From assembly GCA_009922615.1 (NCBI GenBank), contig RFVF01000004.1:1-64000 (forward strand): a DNA stretch of 64,000 nucleotides, in the 5' to 3' direction. Source of the stretch: Pseudomonadota bacterium (GTDB taxonomy: Bacteria > Verrucomicrobiota > Verrucomicrobiia > Limisphaerales > SXTU01). The position numbers and the translations under genes were made by a program. The stretch's first letter is position 1; each line of letters opens with the position of its first letter. Of the stretch, positions 12,336-21,570 are shown piece by piece. The notes beneath the pieces are model-generated. The model saw nothing but the letters and a program-made list of their open reading frames with translations, had not been told where the DNA came from and searched no databases.

Positions 12336-15300
12336 TCAATCAACGTAAACAAATTCATTGGCGTTCAGCAGCACGTGGCAGAAGTCGGCCAGGGCGGCGG
12401 CGCGGGTCGTGGCAGCGGATTTGGCGGCGGTGGTTGTGTTAAACTGCAGATCGTTGGCGTGCTTTGAAGCGTCCTTGAAAGCGCTCGGCTTGGTCTCGAA
12501 CTGCCACAGCCCGAGGGTCTGGTCCGTGGCGCGCGCGTCGCCACCGAGCAGCAAATCCGCCTGTGTCAGTGTGCCCGTGCTCAGGCGCACATCGTCGATC
12601 ATCCCATCGAAGCCGCCCGATTTGCCGCTGCGACCGCCGAGGTTCAGTGGCAGAGCATTTGCGAACCCGCCGATGATTTTGTGCGGCACCTTGGCCAGCG
12701 ACAATGGTTCGTCGTCGTTCGCCAGATCCTTCACGTAGAAGGTCACTTCGCCGGGCACGCCGGGCTTGGCGAGTTTTACCGACGCGGCGACGTAGTAGGG
12801 CTTGCCGGTCGCGAGTGAATGATCGGAGAAAATCGCTTCCTCGCCAAAGCTGCCGTCGGTCTTGGTGCCGATAATCTGGAGCACCAGGGTCTGCGGTTTG
12901 CGCCGTGAGCCTTTGCCGGTGATGGCGAAACCCCAGCCGGGTTTCTTCGCATCGCCGCTCCACTTTGCGGCGATCGTTCGCACCATCGCTCCGCTGTCCA
13001 CGGAGCGCACCAGCACGCACGCTTCGAGCGTGAAATCCTCCAGCGCCAACGAGGGATTATCTGGCACCGTGAGCGTCTCACCGCCCATCTCGGGGGAAAT
13101 AACCGCCGCCATGCCGTCGCGATACGGCATCTTCTCGGCTGCAAACACCGCGCTGGATGCGGGTTTCGTGCCGATCCGCAGGCTTTGGCTTTGCATGAAT
13201 TGCAACGCAGCGGCGCGTTCGTTCGGGCGCGGTTCGCGGCTGAAGGCGAGGCGATACGCGGCGTTGACCATCTCTTCGTCGCTGCTGGGATTTTCCTGTT
13301 CCAATCGCGCGGCGAAGGTCTTGGCGTGGCGCAACATCATCTGGCTGTTGAAGAGTAGCAGCGCCTGGGGCGGTGTGGTGGTGACGTTGCGCTGGGCCAC
13401 GCTGTTGAAAGATTCCGCAAGGTCAAAGACGTTGAGCAATGGGTCGGGCGAATTGCGCATCAACTTGCTGTAGATGGAGCGGCGCGGCGTGAGAAAATCC
13501 GTGCTCGGCCCGCCTGCGGGTTCCAGCTTCAGCTCGCCGGTGACGGCCAGCACCGCATCGCGAATCTGCTCGGCTTCGAGGCGGCGTGTGGGGAAACGCC
13601 AGAGGAGGCGGTTTTCTGGATCAGTCTGCTGGGCGCGGGCAAATTCCGGACTTCGAGCTCCGAGCTCTGAATTCGCGGAACTCTGCCGATACGTCGCGCT
13701 CGTGACCATCAGCCGATGCATCGCTTTCAGGCTCCAGCCCTTTTCCACAAACGTCGCCGCCAGCCAGTCCAGCAGCTCGGGATGTGTTGGTTGTTCGCCC
13801 AGCTTGCCGAAGTCGCTGGCATTGGCGGCGAGGCCACGACCGAAGTGCCATTGCCAGAGCCGGTTTACCATCACGCGGGCGGTGAGCGGGTTTTCGGGCG
13901 AAGTGAGCCAGCGGGAAAGTTCGCTGCGACGACCGGTGGAATGGGGCAGGGGGGTGATCTTTGCCGGGCCTGGATCAAGCACGGTCAGATAACCCGGCTC
14001 GATCGGTTCCTTGGTCTTGCCTTTGGGCAGATAGGTGGGCGGCGCAACGGGGCCGACATCGGTGGCCCCGAAGAGCGGAGTGAGTGGCTTGGGCTTGAGG
14101 GCGTCGAATTCGGTGAGCTTTTTGCGGATCGCCACCACGCGCTCCTTGGCATCGCCTTTGAGCTTCGCATCCAGTTTGTCGAACTCATACGTCACCTGCC
14201 GGTAGGCCAGTTCGGCGATCTGGTGCTGGTAGGGCGTGCGTTGCGCAATCGGGGTGTTCAAATCTTCGCGGATGTCTTCAATGAATTTTTCGACCGCACC
14301 TTTCAACGCGCTGCGTTTGACTGGCTCCAAGAGCTTCTCCAATTCGGCCCGCAAATCAGCCGTGGCAGCTTCCCACTTCGCCAGTTTGGCTTGGTATTCG
14401 GCCTTCTCCTCGGGCGTGGCCAAGGGAATGTCTTCTCGCGGCAGCAGCGGAGCGAGGAAGGCCTGCAACCGGTAATAATCCTTCTGAAGAATGGGGTCGA
14501 ACTTGTGATCGTGGCAGCGCGCACATTGGAGGCCGACCCCCATGAACGCATCGGCAGTCGTGTCGGTGATGTCTTCGAGGATGCGTTGCCACTGGCCGCG
14601 CACATCGCGATTGTTGTATTCGTAAATGCCGTTGCGGAAGTAGCTCGTGGCGGCGAGCGCTTCGGGGTTTGCGGGAAACAGTTCATCGCCCGCGAGCTGC
14701 TCTTTCACGAACAGGTCGTAGGGCTTGTCCGCGTTAAACGACCGGACGACGTAATCGCGATATCGCCACGCATGCGCGCGAAAGTCATCAGCCTTGTAGC
14801 CGTCCGATTCGGCGAAGCGCACGAGGTCCAACCAGTGACGCGCCCACTTCTCGCCATAGCGGGGGCTGGCCAACAGCTTCTCCACCAGCCGTTCGTAAGC
14901 GTCGGCGGCTTTGTCGGCGAGAAACTGGTCCAGCTCGAACGGAGTGGGCGGCAAGCCGGTCAAGTCGAAGTAAAGCCGGCGGACGAGCGTGGCGCGCTGG
15001 GCGGGGGGAGATACGGCGAGGTTGGCCGAAGTCAGCTTTTGCTGGATAAACGCATCAATGGGGTTGCCCGAGGTCGCCGCGCGGTTGCCGGGTGTTGGGA
15101 CGGCCGGTTTGCGCAAGGGCTGAAAAGCCCACCATTGACGGTCTTCATCCGTGATTTTTCCGCGTCGAACTACACGGTTTTCGCCGGGGGGCATCGGTGC
15201 GCCAGACTTTACCCACTGTTCCAAGACGGCGATTTGTTCGGCGGAGAGGCGCTTGTTCTTCGGCGGCATTTGGAGGTCCGCGTCAGTGTAACGCACCGCC

Positions 15301-15581
15301 TTGATGAGCAAACTCTTCTCCAAATCTCCCGGCACTACGGCGGGACCGGTGTCGCCGCCCTTGAGGACTGCTGCGGTGGAATCCAGCGCCAGCCCGCCCT
15401 TGAACTTCTTCGCCTCGTGGCTGTGACATTCGAAACAAGCTGCAGCCAGCAACGGCCGGACCGATTGCTCATAGAACGCAAGGTCCCCGATGGCAGCCTT
15501 GACGGTGGCGGCGCGCCCGATTGGCACGGCACAAACAAGTAGGGCTGAAAGCAGCAGCGCTGGTGGAGACAGTCGTTTCAT
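12336..15581 (-). CDS. PSD1/DUF1549/DUF1553 planctomycete-type cytochrome c protein with LamG-like C-terminus
   Basis: 1,081 residues. Start is the ATG of MKRLSPPALLLSALL (a GTG lies 10 codons upstream); signal peptide follows. An N-terminal cytochrome domain carries heme motif CFECH with a later MPPKNK Met ligand region. DUF1549 holds a second CxxCH (CARCHDHKFDP), and DUF1553 follows (LTARVMVNRLWQWHFGRGL). The last about 230 residues (LEDFTLEACVLVRS to GLWQF) look like a concanavalin/LamG jelly roll that may bind glycans. About 12 extra residues (NSELGARSPEFA) encoded by a heptamer tract interrupt DUF1553. First gene of the operon with DUF1501 and the hydrolase. Confidence 0.92.
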   Translation of the reverse strand: MKRLSPPALLLSALLVCAVPIGRAATVKAAIGDLAFYEQSVRPLLAAACFECHSHEAKKFKGGLALDSTAAVLKGGDTGPAVVPGDLEKSLLIKAVRYTDADLQMPPKNKRLSAEQIAVLEQWVKSGAPMPPGENRVVRRGKITDEDRQWWAFQPLRKPAVPTPGNRAATSGNPIDAFIQQKLTSANLAVSPPAQRATLVRRLYFDLTGLPPTPFELDQFLADKAADAYERLVEKLLASPRYGEKWARHWLDLVRFAESDGYKADDFRAHAWRYRDYVVRSFNADKPYDLFVKEQLAGDELFPANPEALAATSYFRNGIYEYNNRDVRGQWQRILEDITDTTADAFMGVGLQCARCHDHKFDPILQKDYYRLQAFLAPLLPREDIPLATPEEKAEYQAKLAKWEAATADLRAELEKLLEPVKRSALKGAVEKFIEDIREDLNTPIAQRTPYQHQIAELAYRQVTYEFDKLDAKLKGDAKERVVAIRKKLTEFDALKPKPLTPLFGATDVGPVAPPTYLPKGKTKEPIEPGYLTVLDPGPAKITPLPHSTGRRSELSRWLTSPENPLTARVMVNRLWQWHFGRGLAANASDFGKLGEQPTHPELLDWLAATFVEKGWSLKAMHRLMVTSATYRQSSANSELGARSPEFARAQQTDPENRLLWRFPTRRLEAEQIRDAVLAVTGELKLEPAGGPSTDFLTPRRSIYSKLMRNSPDPLLNVFDLAESFNSVAQRNVTTTPPQALLLFNSQMMLRHAKTFAARLEQENPSSDEEMVNAAYRLAFSREPRPNERAAALQFMQSQSLRIGTKPASSAVFAAEKMPYRDGMAAVISPEMGGETLTVPDNPSLALEDFTLEACVLVRSVDSGAMVRTIAAKWSGDAKKPGWGFAITGKGSRRKPQTLVLQIIGTKTDGSFGEEAIFSDHSLATGKPYYVAASVKLAKPGVPGEVTFYVKDLANDDEPLSLAKVPHKIIGGFANALPLNLGGRSGKSGGFDGMIDDVRLSTGTLTQADLLLGGDARATDQTLGLWQFETKPSAFKDASKHANDLQFNTTTAAKSAATTRAAALADFCHVLLNANEFVYVD
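13644..13671 (+). repeat. degenerate heptamer tract inside the PSD1 gene
   Basis: Four seven-base units, TTCCGGA, CTTCGAG, CTCCGAG and CTCTGAA, lie within the coding sequence. They encode the run SELGARSPE that is absent at the matching point of the second PSD1 protein of this window (ATYRQTSVATKEQ). Confidence 0.7.
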
Positions 15582-15715
15582 CGCGGATGTTTGACGCCCA
15601 CGAGTATGCACAGGATTCGCCAGGTGTCAGCAGCTCTTTGGGCTGCTTTCGGGACATGGGCAGTCCTGTTTCCGGAGGCGGATGATCCGGACTGGGTGAA
15701 GTAAAATCGATGATG

Positions 15716-15730
15716 TCTTAATTTTTAAGA
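15716..15730. promoter_or_regulatory. candidate operator upstream of the MarR gene
   Basis: A perfect inverted repeat TCTTAA-TTT-TTAAGA is centred about 48 bp before the MarR start, in the AT-rich divergent region between the PSD1 operon and the MarR-transporter-acyltransferase operon. MarR proteins commonly bind such palindromes in their own promoters. Function inferred from position and symmetry only. Confidence 0.5.
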
Positions 15731-15770
15731 ATGATGACACATAGACAATCGCCTGCTAAACCATGCGCCG

Positions 15771-16235
15771 ATGAAACGCAAAACCACCTCGCCCGGCCCG
15801 CGCTACGCGGCGCTCATCCAACTGCTCCGCACGGCGGAGGAGCTGTGGAACGCCAGCCGCGTCTTCTTCGCCCGCTGGGACCTCAGCCCCAGCCAGTTCA
15901 ACCTCCTCAATGTCCTCACCGACTTCCCCAACGGCTGCACGCAGTCGGACCTCAGCCGCCAGCTCATCATGCACCGCTCGAACGTGACTGGCCTTGTGGA
16001 CCGCCTCGAAGAACGCGGCCTGGTCGCACGGAAGGAGAATGCCACCGACCGTCGCGCGTGGCTGGTAGTGCTCACACCCGCCGCGCACAAGCTGCTCGCT
16101 GAGATTTACCCGCATTACTACGCCGCCGCCGAGCTGGTCTGGGGCAAGCTCCCCGCCGCGCGCGCGGACAAGCTCGTCACCGAACTCACGGCCATCAGCG
16201 AAAACGCCACCCGCGCCGCCCTGGCCAATTCTTGA
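15771..16235 (+). CDS. MarR family transcriptional regulator
   Basis: 154 residues, normal for MarR. Winged helix with recognition segment TQSDLSRQLIMHRSNVTGLVDRLEERGLV and wing RKENATDRRAWLVVLTPAA, the characteristic DRR of the family. Six bases separate its stop from the LplT-like transporter start, so it probably belongs to that operon and may control it through the palindrome upstream. The ligand is unknown. Confidence 0.92.
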   Translation: MKRKTTSPGPRYAALIQLLRTAEELWNASRVFFARWDLSPSQFNLLNVLTDFPNGCTQSDLSRQLIMHRSNVTGLVDRLEERGLVARKENATDRRAWLVVLTPAAHKLLAEIYPHYYAAAELVWGKLPAARADKLVTELTAISENATRAALANS

Positions 16236-16241
16236 ACCCCC

Positions 16242-17501
16242 ATGAAATCCTCCCGCAATTATCCGCTGCTCCTCACCAGCCAGTTTCTTGGCGCGCTGGG
16301 CGACAACGCCATCCTCGCCATCATCCTCGGCCCGGTTATGAAATCCTTCGCCGAGGGCAAAATCTCTAGCCAGGACCAGAGCGTGGCGAACATTGTTTAT
16401 ACGAGCCTGCTCTTCATCCCGTATCTACTCTTCGCTTCGCTCGCGGGCTACATGAACGACCGCTTCCCGAAGACCTGCTGGCTCGCGGCAGGCAATGCAG
16501 TAAAACTCGCCGGCACCGCGCTCGTAGCCACGCACATGGCCAGCGGTGAGTGGGCGCTGGCGGCGGGCTACTTCATCGTCGGCATTGGCGCGTGTTTCTA
16601 TTCACCCGCCAAATACGGCATTCTACCGGAAATCGTCCCGACAGAAAGACTCGTGAAGGCCAACGGCATGGTCGAACTGCTCACGCTCGTGGCGATTCTC
16701 TTCGGCAGCATCGCCGGCTCGGTCGTCGCCGACGCCGTCAACAAGGGCAATCTCTCCTCGCTCGGCGCCTACGGCATCGTGTGCAGCATCTATGGCCTGT
16801 CGCTGGCACTCAACCTCTGCATGGACCGCACGCCGTCGTATCCCGAAGTGCAGTTTCGCGGCAGCACGGGCGAATTCTTCCGCAACTTCGGCCACCTTTT
16901 CCACAGCGCGCGACTGCGTCGCGTGCTGGTCGGCACGGGTTTGTTCTGGATTTGTGGCGCGCTGCTCAAGATGAACTTCCAGCCGTGGGGCCAGCAGGTC
17001 TTGAAGCTCGAGACGATGACGCAGGTCGCGCTGCTGGGCCTGTGGTTGAGCCTCGGTGTGATGGCGGGCAGCGTGCTCGCCGGCCAACTGCACAAAGTCG
17101 GCGACCTCCGCACCACGCGGCGCTACGGCGCGTTTCTCGCGGTGGCCATCGCGCTGCTGGGCGCGGTGCAATGGCTCACCGGCGTCGGGTTGCCGTGGCC
17201 CAAGTCCTTCGCCATCGGCGTGCTCATCATCGCGGGCCTGTTCGCCGGGCTGTTTCTCATCCCGCTCAACGCCGCGCTCCAAGCGGAGTCGCATCAGGAC
17301 AAGCTCGGCAAGACCATCGCCACCCAAAACTTCATCGAAAACACCGCGATGCTCGCGGCCGGCGTGTTCGCCTGGATCAACGTGAAGAAGGGTTTCGACC
17401 CATCGCAACTCTTCTACTGCCTCGCTGTGCTGGTCGCCGTGGTCGTGGCGTGGCTGAGGATTCCTGAGAAGGACGTTTCCCCTGTGACCGCGAACTTGTA
17501 A
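16242..17501 (+). CDS. MFS transporter, lysophospholipid transporter LplT-like
   Basis: 419 residues with about 12 hydrophobic segments. LplT-type features: N-terminal LLLTSQFLGALGDNAI, the loop GYMNDRFPK and FYSPAKYGILPEI. LplT flips lysophospholipids across the inner membrane to Aas for re-acylation. Here the next gene encodes an Aas-like two-domain enzyme, the same pairing as in Enterobacteria, which supports the assignment. In some Verrucomicrobia and Proteobacteria the transporter and enzyme are fused; here they are separate. Confidence 0.87.
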   Translation: MKSSRNYPLLLTSQFLGALGDNAILAIILGPVMKSFAEGKISSQDQSVANIVYTSLLFIPYLLFASLAGYMNDRFPKTCWLAAGNAVKLAGTALVATHMASGEWALAAGYFIVGIGACFYSPAKYGILPEIVPTERLVKANGMVELLTLVAILFGSIAGSVVADAVNKGNLSSLGAYGIVCSIYGLSLALNLCMDRTPSYPEVQFRGSTGEFFRNFGHLFHSARLRRVLVGTGLFWICGALLKMNFQPWGQQVLKLETMTQVALLGLWLSLGVMAGSVLAGQLHKVGDLRTTRRYGAFLAVAIALLGAVQWLTGVGLPWPKSFAIGVLIIAGLFAGLFLIPLNAALQAESHQDKLGKTIATQNFIENTAMLAAGVFAWINVKKGFDPSQLFYCLAVLVAVVVAWLRIPEKDVSPVTANL

Positions 17502-17536
17502 TCTTTCTCATAGCCTTAAACATCCTTCGCGCCAGC

Positions 17537-19678
17537 ATGAAATCCATCCTCCGTCTCCTCGTCCGCCTCCTCTTCCGCTTTCGCGCGTTCAACGAGTCTG
17601 CGCTCCGCACGCCCGGGCCGGTGTTGCTCATCCCGAACCACACCTCCTGGTTCGACTGGCTGTTCATCGGCGTGTGCCTGGACAGTGACTGGAAGTTCGT
17701 CACGTCCTCGACCACTGCGCAGAAATCCTGGTTTCATAAGTTCGTGATGGTCAACTCCCGCACGTTTCCCATCGACAACGCCTCGCCCTACGCGGTGAAG
17801 CACATGGCGGAATTCCTCTCCAAGGGCGGCAAGCTCGTGCTCTTCGCGGAAGGCCGGCTTTCGCGCACGGGGACATTGATGAAGCTTTTTGACGGCACCG
17901 GCTTTCTCATTCACAAGACCCATGCCAAAGTCATCACTGCCTATTTGCGTGGCGCGCAACGCCTGCCCTTCTCCCCCAATGCCGGCTGGAAGCGGTGCTT
18001 TCCCAAAGTCACCGCTCATTTCAGCGACCTGCTCTCCGCGCCCCACGAGGAGCACCTGAGCACCTCGCAGAGCCGCGCGCTGTTCACCCGCTGGCTCCGG
18101 GACCAGATGGTGGGACAGCAGTTCAATACGGAAATGGACTTCGGCCCGGACAGCATCCCCGCCGCCATCATGCGAGCCGCGTCGGACGAGCCGGGCAAGG
18201 TCATCCTGGAGGACGCGACACAGACGAAACTTACCTATCGCGAACTCCTCATCGGCGCGCAACTCATGGGCAGTCGCATCGCGCAAGCCACCACCTCGGC
18301 AGCCTCCAGTCCACCGCGCATCGGCGTCCTGCTGCCCAACGTCAACGCCACCCCTGTCGTCCTCCTCGCCCTCTGGCAGCTCGGCAAAGTCCCGGCCATC
18401 CTCAACTACTCCACCGGCACCGCCACGATGCTCGCCTGCACTGAACTAGCCGGGCTGAAGCACATCGTCACCTCGCGCGCCTTCATAAAGCGCGCCAAGC
18501 TGGACGCCGCGCCATTCGAGCAAGCTGGCGTGAAGCTCATCTACCTCGAAGACCTCCGCGCCACCATCAGCAGCCTCGACAAGTTCATCGCGTTGCTCGG
18601 TAGCTTCTTCAACTTTCAACTTTCAACTTTCAACTCCCACACCGACACCGCTGTCATCCTTTTCACCAGCGGTTCGGAAGGTGTCCCCAAAGGCGTCGAG
18701 CTGACCCACCGCAATCTCCTCGCCAACGTTCGACAACTCCTCGCCAAGTGCGACCTCCTCGACGGCGACCGATTCTTCAACGCCATGCCGCTGTTCCATA
18801 GTTTCGGTCTCACCGCCGGGCTGGTGCTGCCGCTGGTGCGTGGTAACTACATCTTCATCTATCCCTCGCCCTTGCACTACCGTGTCGTGCCCACCGTCTT
18901 CTACGACCGCGACTGCACGGTGCTCTTCGGCACCAACACCTTCCTCAGCGGCTATGGCCGCAAGGCTCATCCCTACGACTTCCGTAGTCTTCGTTACCTC
19001 TTTGCCGGGGCGGAGAAGCTCCAGCAAGCCACCGCCGAACTCTGGGCGCAGAAGTTTGGCGTCCGCGTCTTTGAAGGTTATGGCGCGACCGAGTGCAGTC
19101 CGTGCATCAGCGCGACCACCCCGCTTGAACCAAAGCACGGCACCGCCGGCCGCTTCCTGCCGGGCGTCGAGCACAAGCTCGAACCCGTGGATGGCGTGGC
19201 CGAAGGCGGTCGGCTTTTTGTCCGCGGCCCCAACATCATGAAGGGCTACCTCAATGCCGATGCAAACGCCAAGTTCCATGCCGGCGGCGGCTGGTATGAC
19301 ACCGGCGACATCGTCAGCGTGGATGCCGAGGGCTTCGTGAGCATTCGCGGACGCATGAAACGCTTCGCCAAGATCAGCGGCGAAATGGTCAGCCTCACCG
19401 CCGTCGAGGACGCCCTGGCCGGGGCCTTCCCGCACTACGGCCTCCGCTGCGCCACTGCTGTCGTGACCCGTCCCGACGAGGACAAGGGCGAAGCCCTCAT
19501 CTGCTGCACCAACGAGCCGAAGCTCACCCTCGCAGAGATTCGCGAAGCCATTAAAGCCAAAGGCCTCAGCAACCTCTGCGTGCCCAAGGAAATAGCCGTC
19601 GTGAAAGAAATCCCCAAGCTCGGCACCGGCAAGGTGAACCACCGGGAGCTCCACGCGATGGTCCAGCCCGCTAAATGA
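17537..19678 (+). CDS. Aas-like acyltransferase / acyl-ACP synthetase fusion
   Basis: 713 residues with two domains. Residues about 1-200 form a PlsC acyltransferase with the HxxxxD box (NHTSWFDWLF) and the substrate motif FAEGRLSRTG. Residues about 215-710 form an AMP-binding synthetase with P-loop FTSGSEGVPKGVELTHRN, GYGATECSP and YDTGDIV; the C-terminal lysine region is KLGTGKVNHREL. Aas re-acylates 2-acyl-lysophospholipid at the inner membrane. A four-fold heptamer tract (TTTCAAC) encodes an extra FNFQLSTFNSH just before the P-loop. Follows the LplT-like gene by 35 bp. Confidence 0.9.
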   Translation: MKSILRLLVRLLFRFRAFNESALRTPGPVLLIPNHTSWFDWLFIGVCLDSDWKFVTSSTTAQKSWFHKFVMVNSRTFPIDNASPYAVKHMAEFLSKGGKLVLFAEGRLSRTGTLMKLFDGTGFLIHKTHAKVITAYLRGAQRLPFSPNAGWKRCFPKVTAHFSDLLSAPHEEHLSTSQSRALFTRWLRDQMVGQQFNTEMDFGPDSIPAAIMRAASDEPGKVILEDATQTKLTYRELLIGAQLMGSRIAQATTSAASSPPRIGVLLPNVNATPVVLLALWQLGKVPAILNYSTGTATMLACTELAGLKHIVTSRAFIKRAKLDAAPFEQAGVKLIYLEDLRATISSLDKFIALLGSFFNFQLSTFNSHTDTAVILFTSGSEGVPKGVELTHRNLLANVRQLLAKCDLLDGDRFFNAMPLFHSFGLTAGLVLPLVRGNYIFIYPSPLHYRVVPTVFYDRDCTVLFGTNTFLSGYGRKAHPYDFRSLRYLFAGAEKLQQATAELWAQKFGVRVFEGYGATECSPCISATTPLEPKHGTAGRFLPGVEHKLEPVDGVAEGGRLFVRGPNIMKGYLNADANAKFHAGGGWYDTGDIVSVDAEGFVSIRGRMKRFAKISGEMVSLTAVEDALAGAFPHYGLRCATAVVTRPDEDKGEALICCTNEPKLTLAEIREAIKAKGLSNLCVPKEIAVVKEIPKLGTGKVNHRELHAMVQPAK
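18607..18634 (+). repeat. perfect heptanucleotide tandem repeat (TTTCAAC x4) inside the Aas-like gene
   Basis: Units CTTCAAC, TTTCAAC, TTTCAAC, TTTCAAC are contiguous within the coding frame, in the linker just ahead of the AMP-binding P-loop. Because seven is not a multiple of three, gain or loss of one unit would shift the frame. Confidence 0.9.
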
Positions 19679-19686
19679 AGTGCGCC

Positions 19687-19712
19687 CGCGAATCACGCGA
19701 ATGACCGCGAAT
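19687..19712 (+). repeat. CGCGAAT short direct repeats in intergenic region
   Basis: CGCGAAT occurs at 19687, 19696 and 19706, spaced 9-10 bp, in the 140-bp gap after the Aas-like gene. The words resemble short dispersed intergenic repeats I associate with Verrucomicrobia, but this is recollection, not a search. Nothing else is visible in the gap. Confidence 0.5.
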
Positions 19713-19818
19713 GGAAAACCACTGCAGGTAGGGCGCGTCTGTCCTCAGTGCGCCGGTTTGGTCTCCGGCCACCATCGCCCCCAACAAACGCCAGCGAGTA
19801 ACCAACCAATGAGACCTT

Positions 19819-20370
19819 ATGGACCACGAACAACCTGCTCAATTACCTGTGGCAAACAAATTGCTTCCCATCGCACCGGCAGCCTTTGCCTTGCTGGCCA
19901 CCACCGGCGGTTTGGCCTTCTCACCCGTCGCTTTCCTGGGCGGGATCGGCATGACGGCTACCCTGGGCGGAATGCTTACCGGGGTGAGCTTCCAGGTGCA
20001 GCTGCTACAAGCTCACTCGCCCGACCCATCCTGGCTTTCTCTCGCCACCAAGGTGCTACGTGGGCTGCTGCTGGTCTTTGCGGTGCTATGTGTCATCACC
20101 ATTGTGGGCGTCAGCTTCAATGCCGTTTGCAATAAATCGTCTTCCATGCTCAGTGCCCGGCGCGGGCATCCCAATGACGTGACAGGCACACTCGCATCCT
20201 GCACGGCACTGGGAGTGGTCGCAGCAGTGGCACTCGCGTCTGTGACTCTGTTTTTCCGCCGGGAAGCCCTGGGAACGGCAGCACTTGTGATGGTGTATTG
20301 GGCGTCCTACGTTCCGATCTCGATTGCCGCAGTAAGTCTCTGGGGAAGCGCTGCTCCGTTCGGCAACTAG
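19819..20370 (+). CDS. hypothetical membrane protein
   Basis: 183 residues with four to five hydrophobic segments (about 15-35, 38-58, 75-98, 122-145, 150-175) and no motif I recognise. Codon use matches the neighbours, and the ORF occupies otherwise empty space between two confident genes. It is preceded by an ATG with weak upstream purines (GAGACC). No function is proposed. Confidence 0.6.
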   Translation: MDHEQPAQLPVANKLLPIAPAAFALLATTGGLAFSPVAFLGGIGMTATLGGMLTGVSFQVQLLQAHSPDPSWLSLATKVLRGLLLVFAVLCVITIVGVSFNAVCNKSSSMLSARRGHPNDVTGTLASCTALGVVAAVALASVTLFFRREALGTAALVMVYWASYVPISIAAVSLWGSAAPFGN

Positions 20371-20412
20371 ACTTAACATCCCATCCCATCATCCTCCAGC
20401 GGACCATTGCCC

Positions 20413-21543
20413 ATGTGCGATTCTGCAACCAAGGTTAAAGCCAGCCCATCCCGCTCTCGCCGCTGGCCGCGCATCCTCGTCATTTCTGTGCTGGCCCTTT
20501 CTCTTGGCGGCTGTGTGGCTTGCCGCGTATTCCACTCCGGTCCCTATCGCGCACCGGAGCCTTTGCCCGAGTCCAAGCTTTTGGACATGCACGTGCACAC
20601 GGCTGGCATCGGGGCAGGGGACAGCGGGTGCTTCATCTCCAAGGGCATGGAATCAAGCTGGAAACTCGGCATCTACCTCAAGAGCTTCGGCACCACGCGC
20701 AAGGAACTTCAGCAGAAGGGCGACGCCCATGTCGTGCAACTCATCTCCCGTCAACTCGCGGGCAGCCGACATGTCGGGCAAGCCATCCTCCTTGCCATGG
20801 ACGGTGTCGTGGATGCGAATGGCGAACTCGACAAGTCACGGACGGAGATATATGTGCCCAACGCCTTCATCGCCAAGGAGACGGCGAAGACCACCAACCT
20901 CCTCTTCGGCGCGAGCATCAACCCGCTGCGCAAGGACGCCCTCGCTCAGCTCGACTGGGCCAAGGCCAACGCTGCCCGGCTGGTGAAATGGATTCCCAGC
21001 ATCATGCAGTTCGACCCCGCCGATGAGCGGCTCACGCCCTTCTATCGGAAGCTCGTCGAGCTAAAGCTCCCGCTCCTCACGCACGCGGGACAGGAGCGTT
21101 CCTTCACCAGCGCGCGCGATGAACTGTGCGACCCGCAGCGTCTCCACCTGCCCCTGAAGCTCGGCGTCACGGTGATCGTCGCGCACATCGCCTCCACCGG
21201 CGCGAACGAAGGTCAGCGGGACACCGACCGCCTTGCCCCGATGATAGCGACCTACACCAACCTCTTCTCCGAGATATCCTCGCTCACGCAGGTCAACAAA
21301 CTGGGTTATCTCAAGGAAGCCCTCACGCGCCCCGAGTGGCAGGGACGACTACTCTTCGGCTCCGACTACCCGCTCATCAACACCGCGCTGTGCTCGCCTC
21401 ATTTCTACCCTCTCCAACTCACCGGGGAACAACGCTCCCACATCGCCGCCATCGAAAACCCTTGGGACCGCGATGTGGAACTCAAGCAAGCACTCGGGGT
21501 GCCAAAGGAAGTCTTCACGCGCTCCCGACAGATGTTCCCGTGA
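20413..21543 (+). CDS. amidohydrolase-family metal-dependent hydrolase, lipoprotein
   Basis: 376 residues from the ATG of MCDSATKV (a TTG lies two codons upstream). A membrane segment ends in a lipobox-like LGGC, so it is probably lipid-anchored. The TIM-barrel amidohydrolase-2 metal ligands are recognisable: DMHVH after strand 1, H in LLTHAG, H in VIVAHIAS and D in LFGSDYP. Family members include decarboxylases, lactonases and deacetylases; the substrate cannot be inferred. It stands alone between intergenic repeats. Confidence 0.8.
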   Translation: MCDSATKVKASPSRSRRWPRILVISVLALSLGGCVACRVFHSGPYRAPEPLPESKLLDMHVHTAGIGAGDSGCFISKGMESSWKLGIYLKSFGTTRKELQQKGDAHVVQLISRQLAGSRHVGQAILLAMDGVVDANGELDKSRTEIYVPNAFIAKETAKTTNLLFGASINPLRKDALAQLDWAKANAARLVKWIPSIMQFDPADERLTPFYRKLVELKLPLLTHAGQERSFTSARDELCDPQRLHLPLKLGVTVIVAHIASTGANEGQRDTDRLAPMIATYTNLFSEISSLTQVNKLGYLKEALTRPEWQGRLLFGSDYPLINTALCSPHFYPLQLTGEQRSHIAAIENPWDRDVELKQALGVPKEVFTRSRQMFP

Positions 21544-21570
21544 ACACGTATGGCTGAAACAATCTCCATA

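Noticed and set aside
12336-15542. Long plus-strand ORFs opposite the PSD1 gene (e.g. 13716-15542)
   Set aside because: Antisense shadows of the PSD1/DUF1549/DUF1553 frame.
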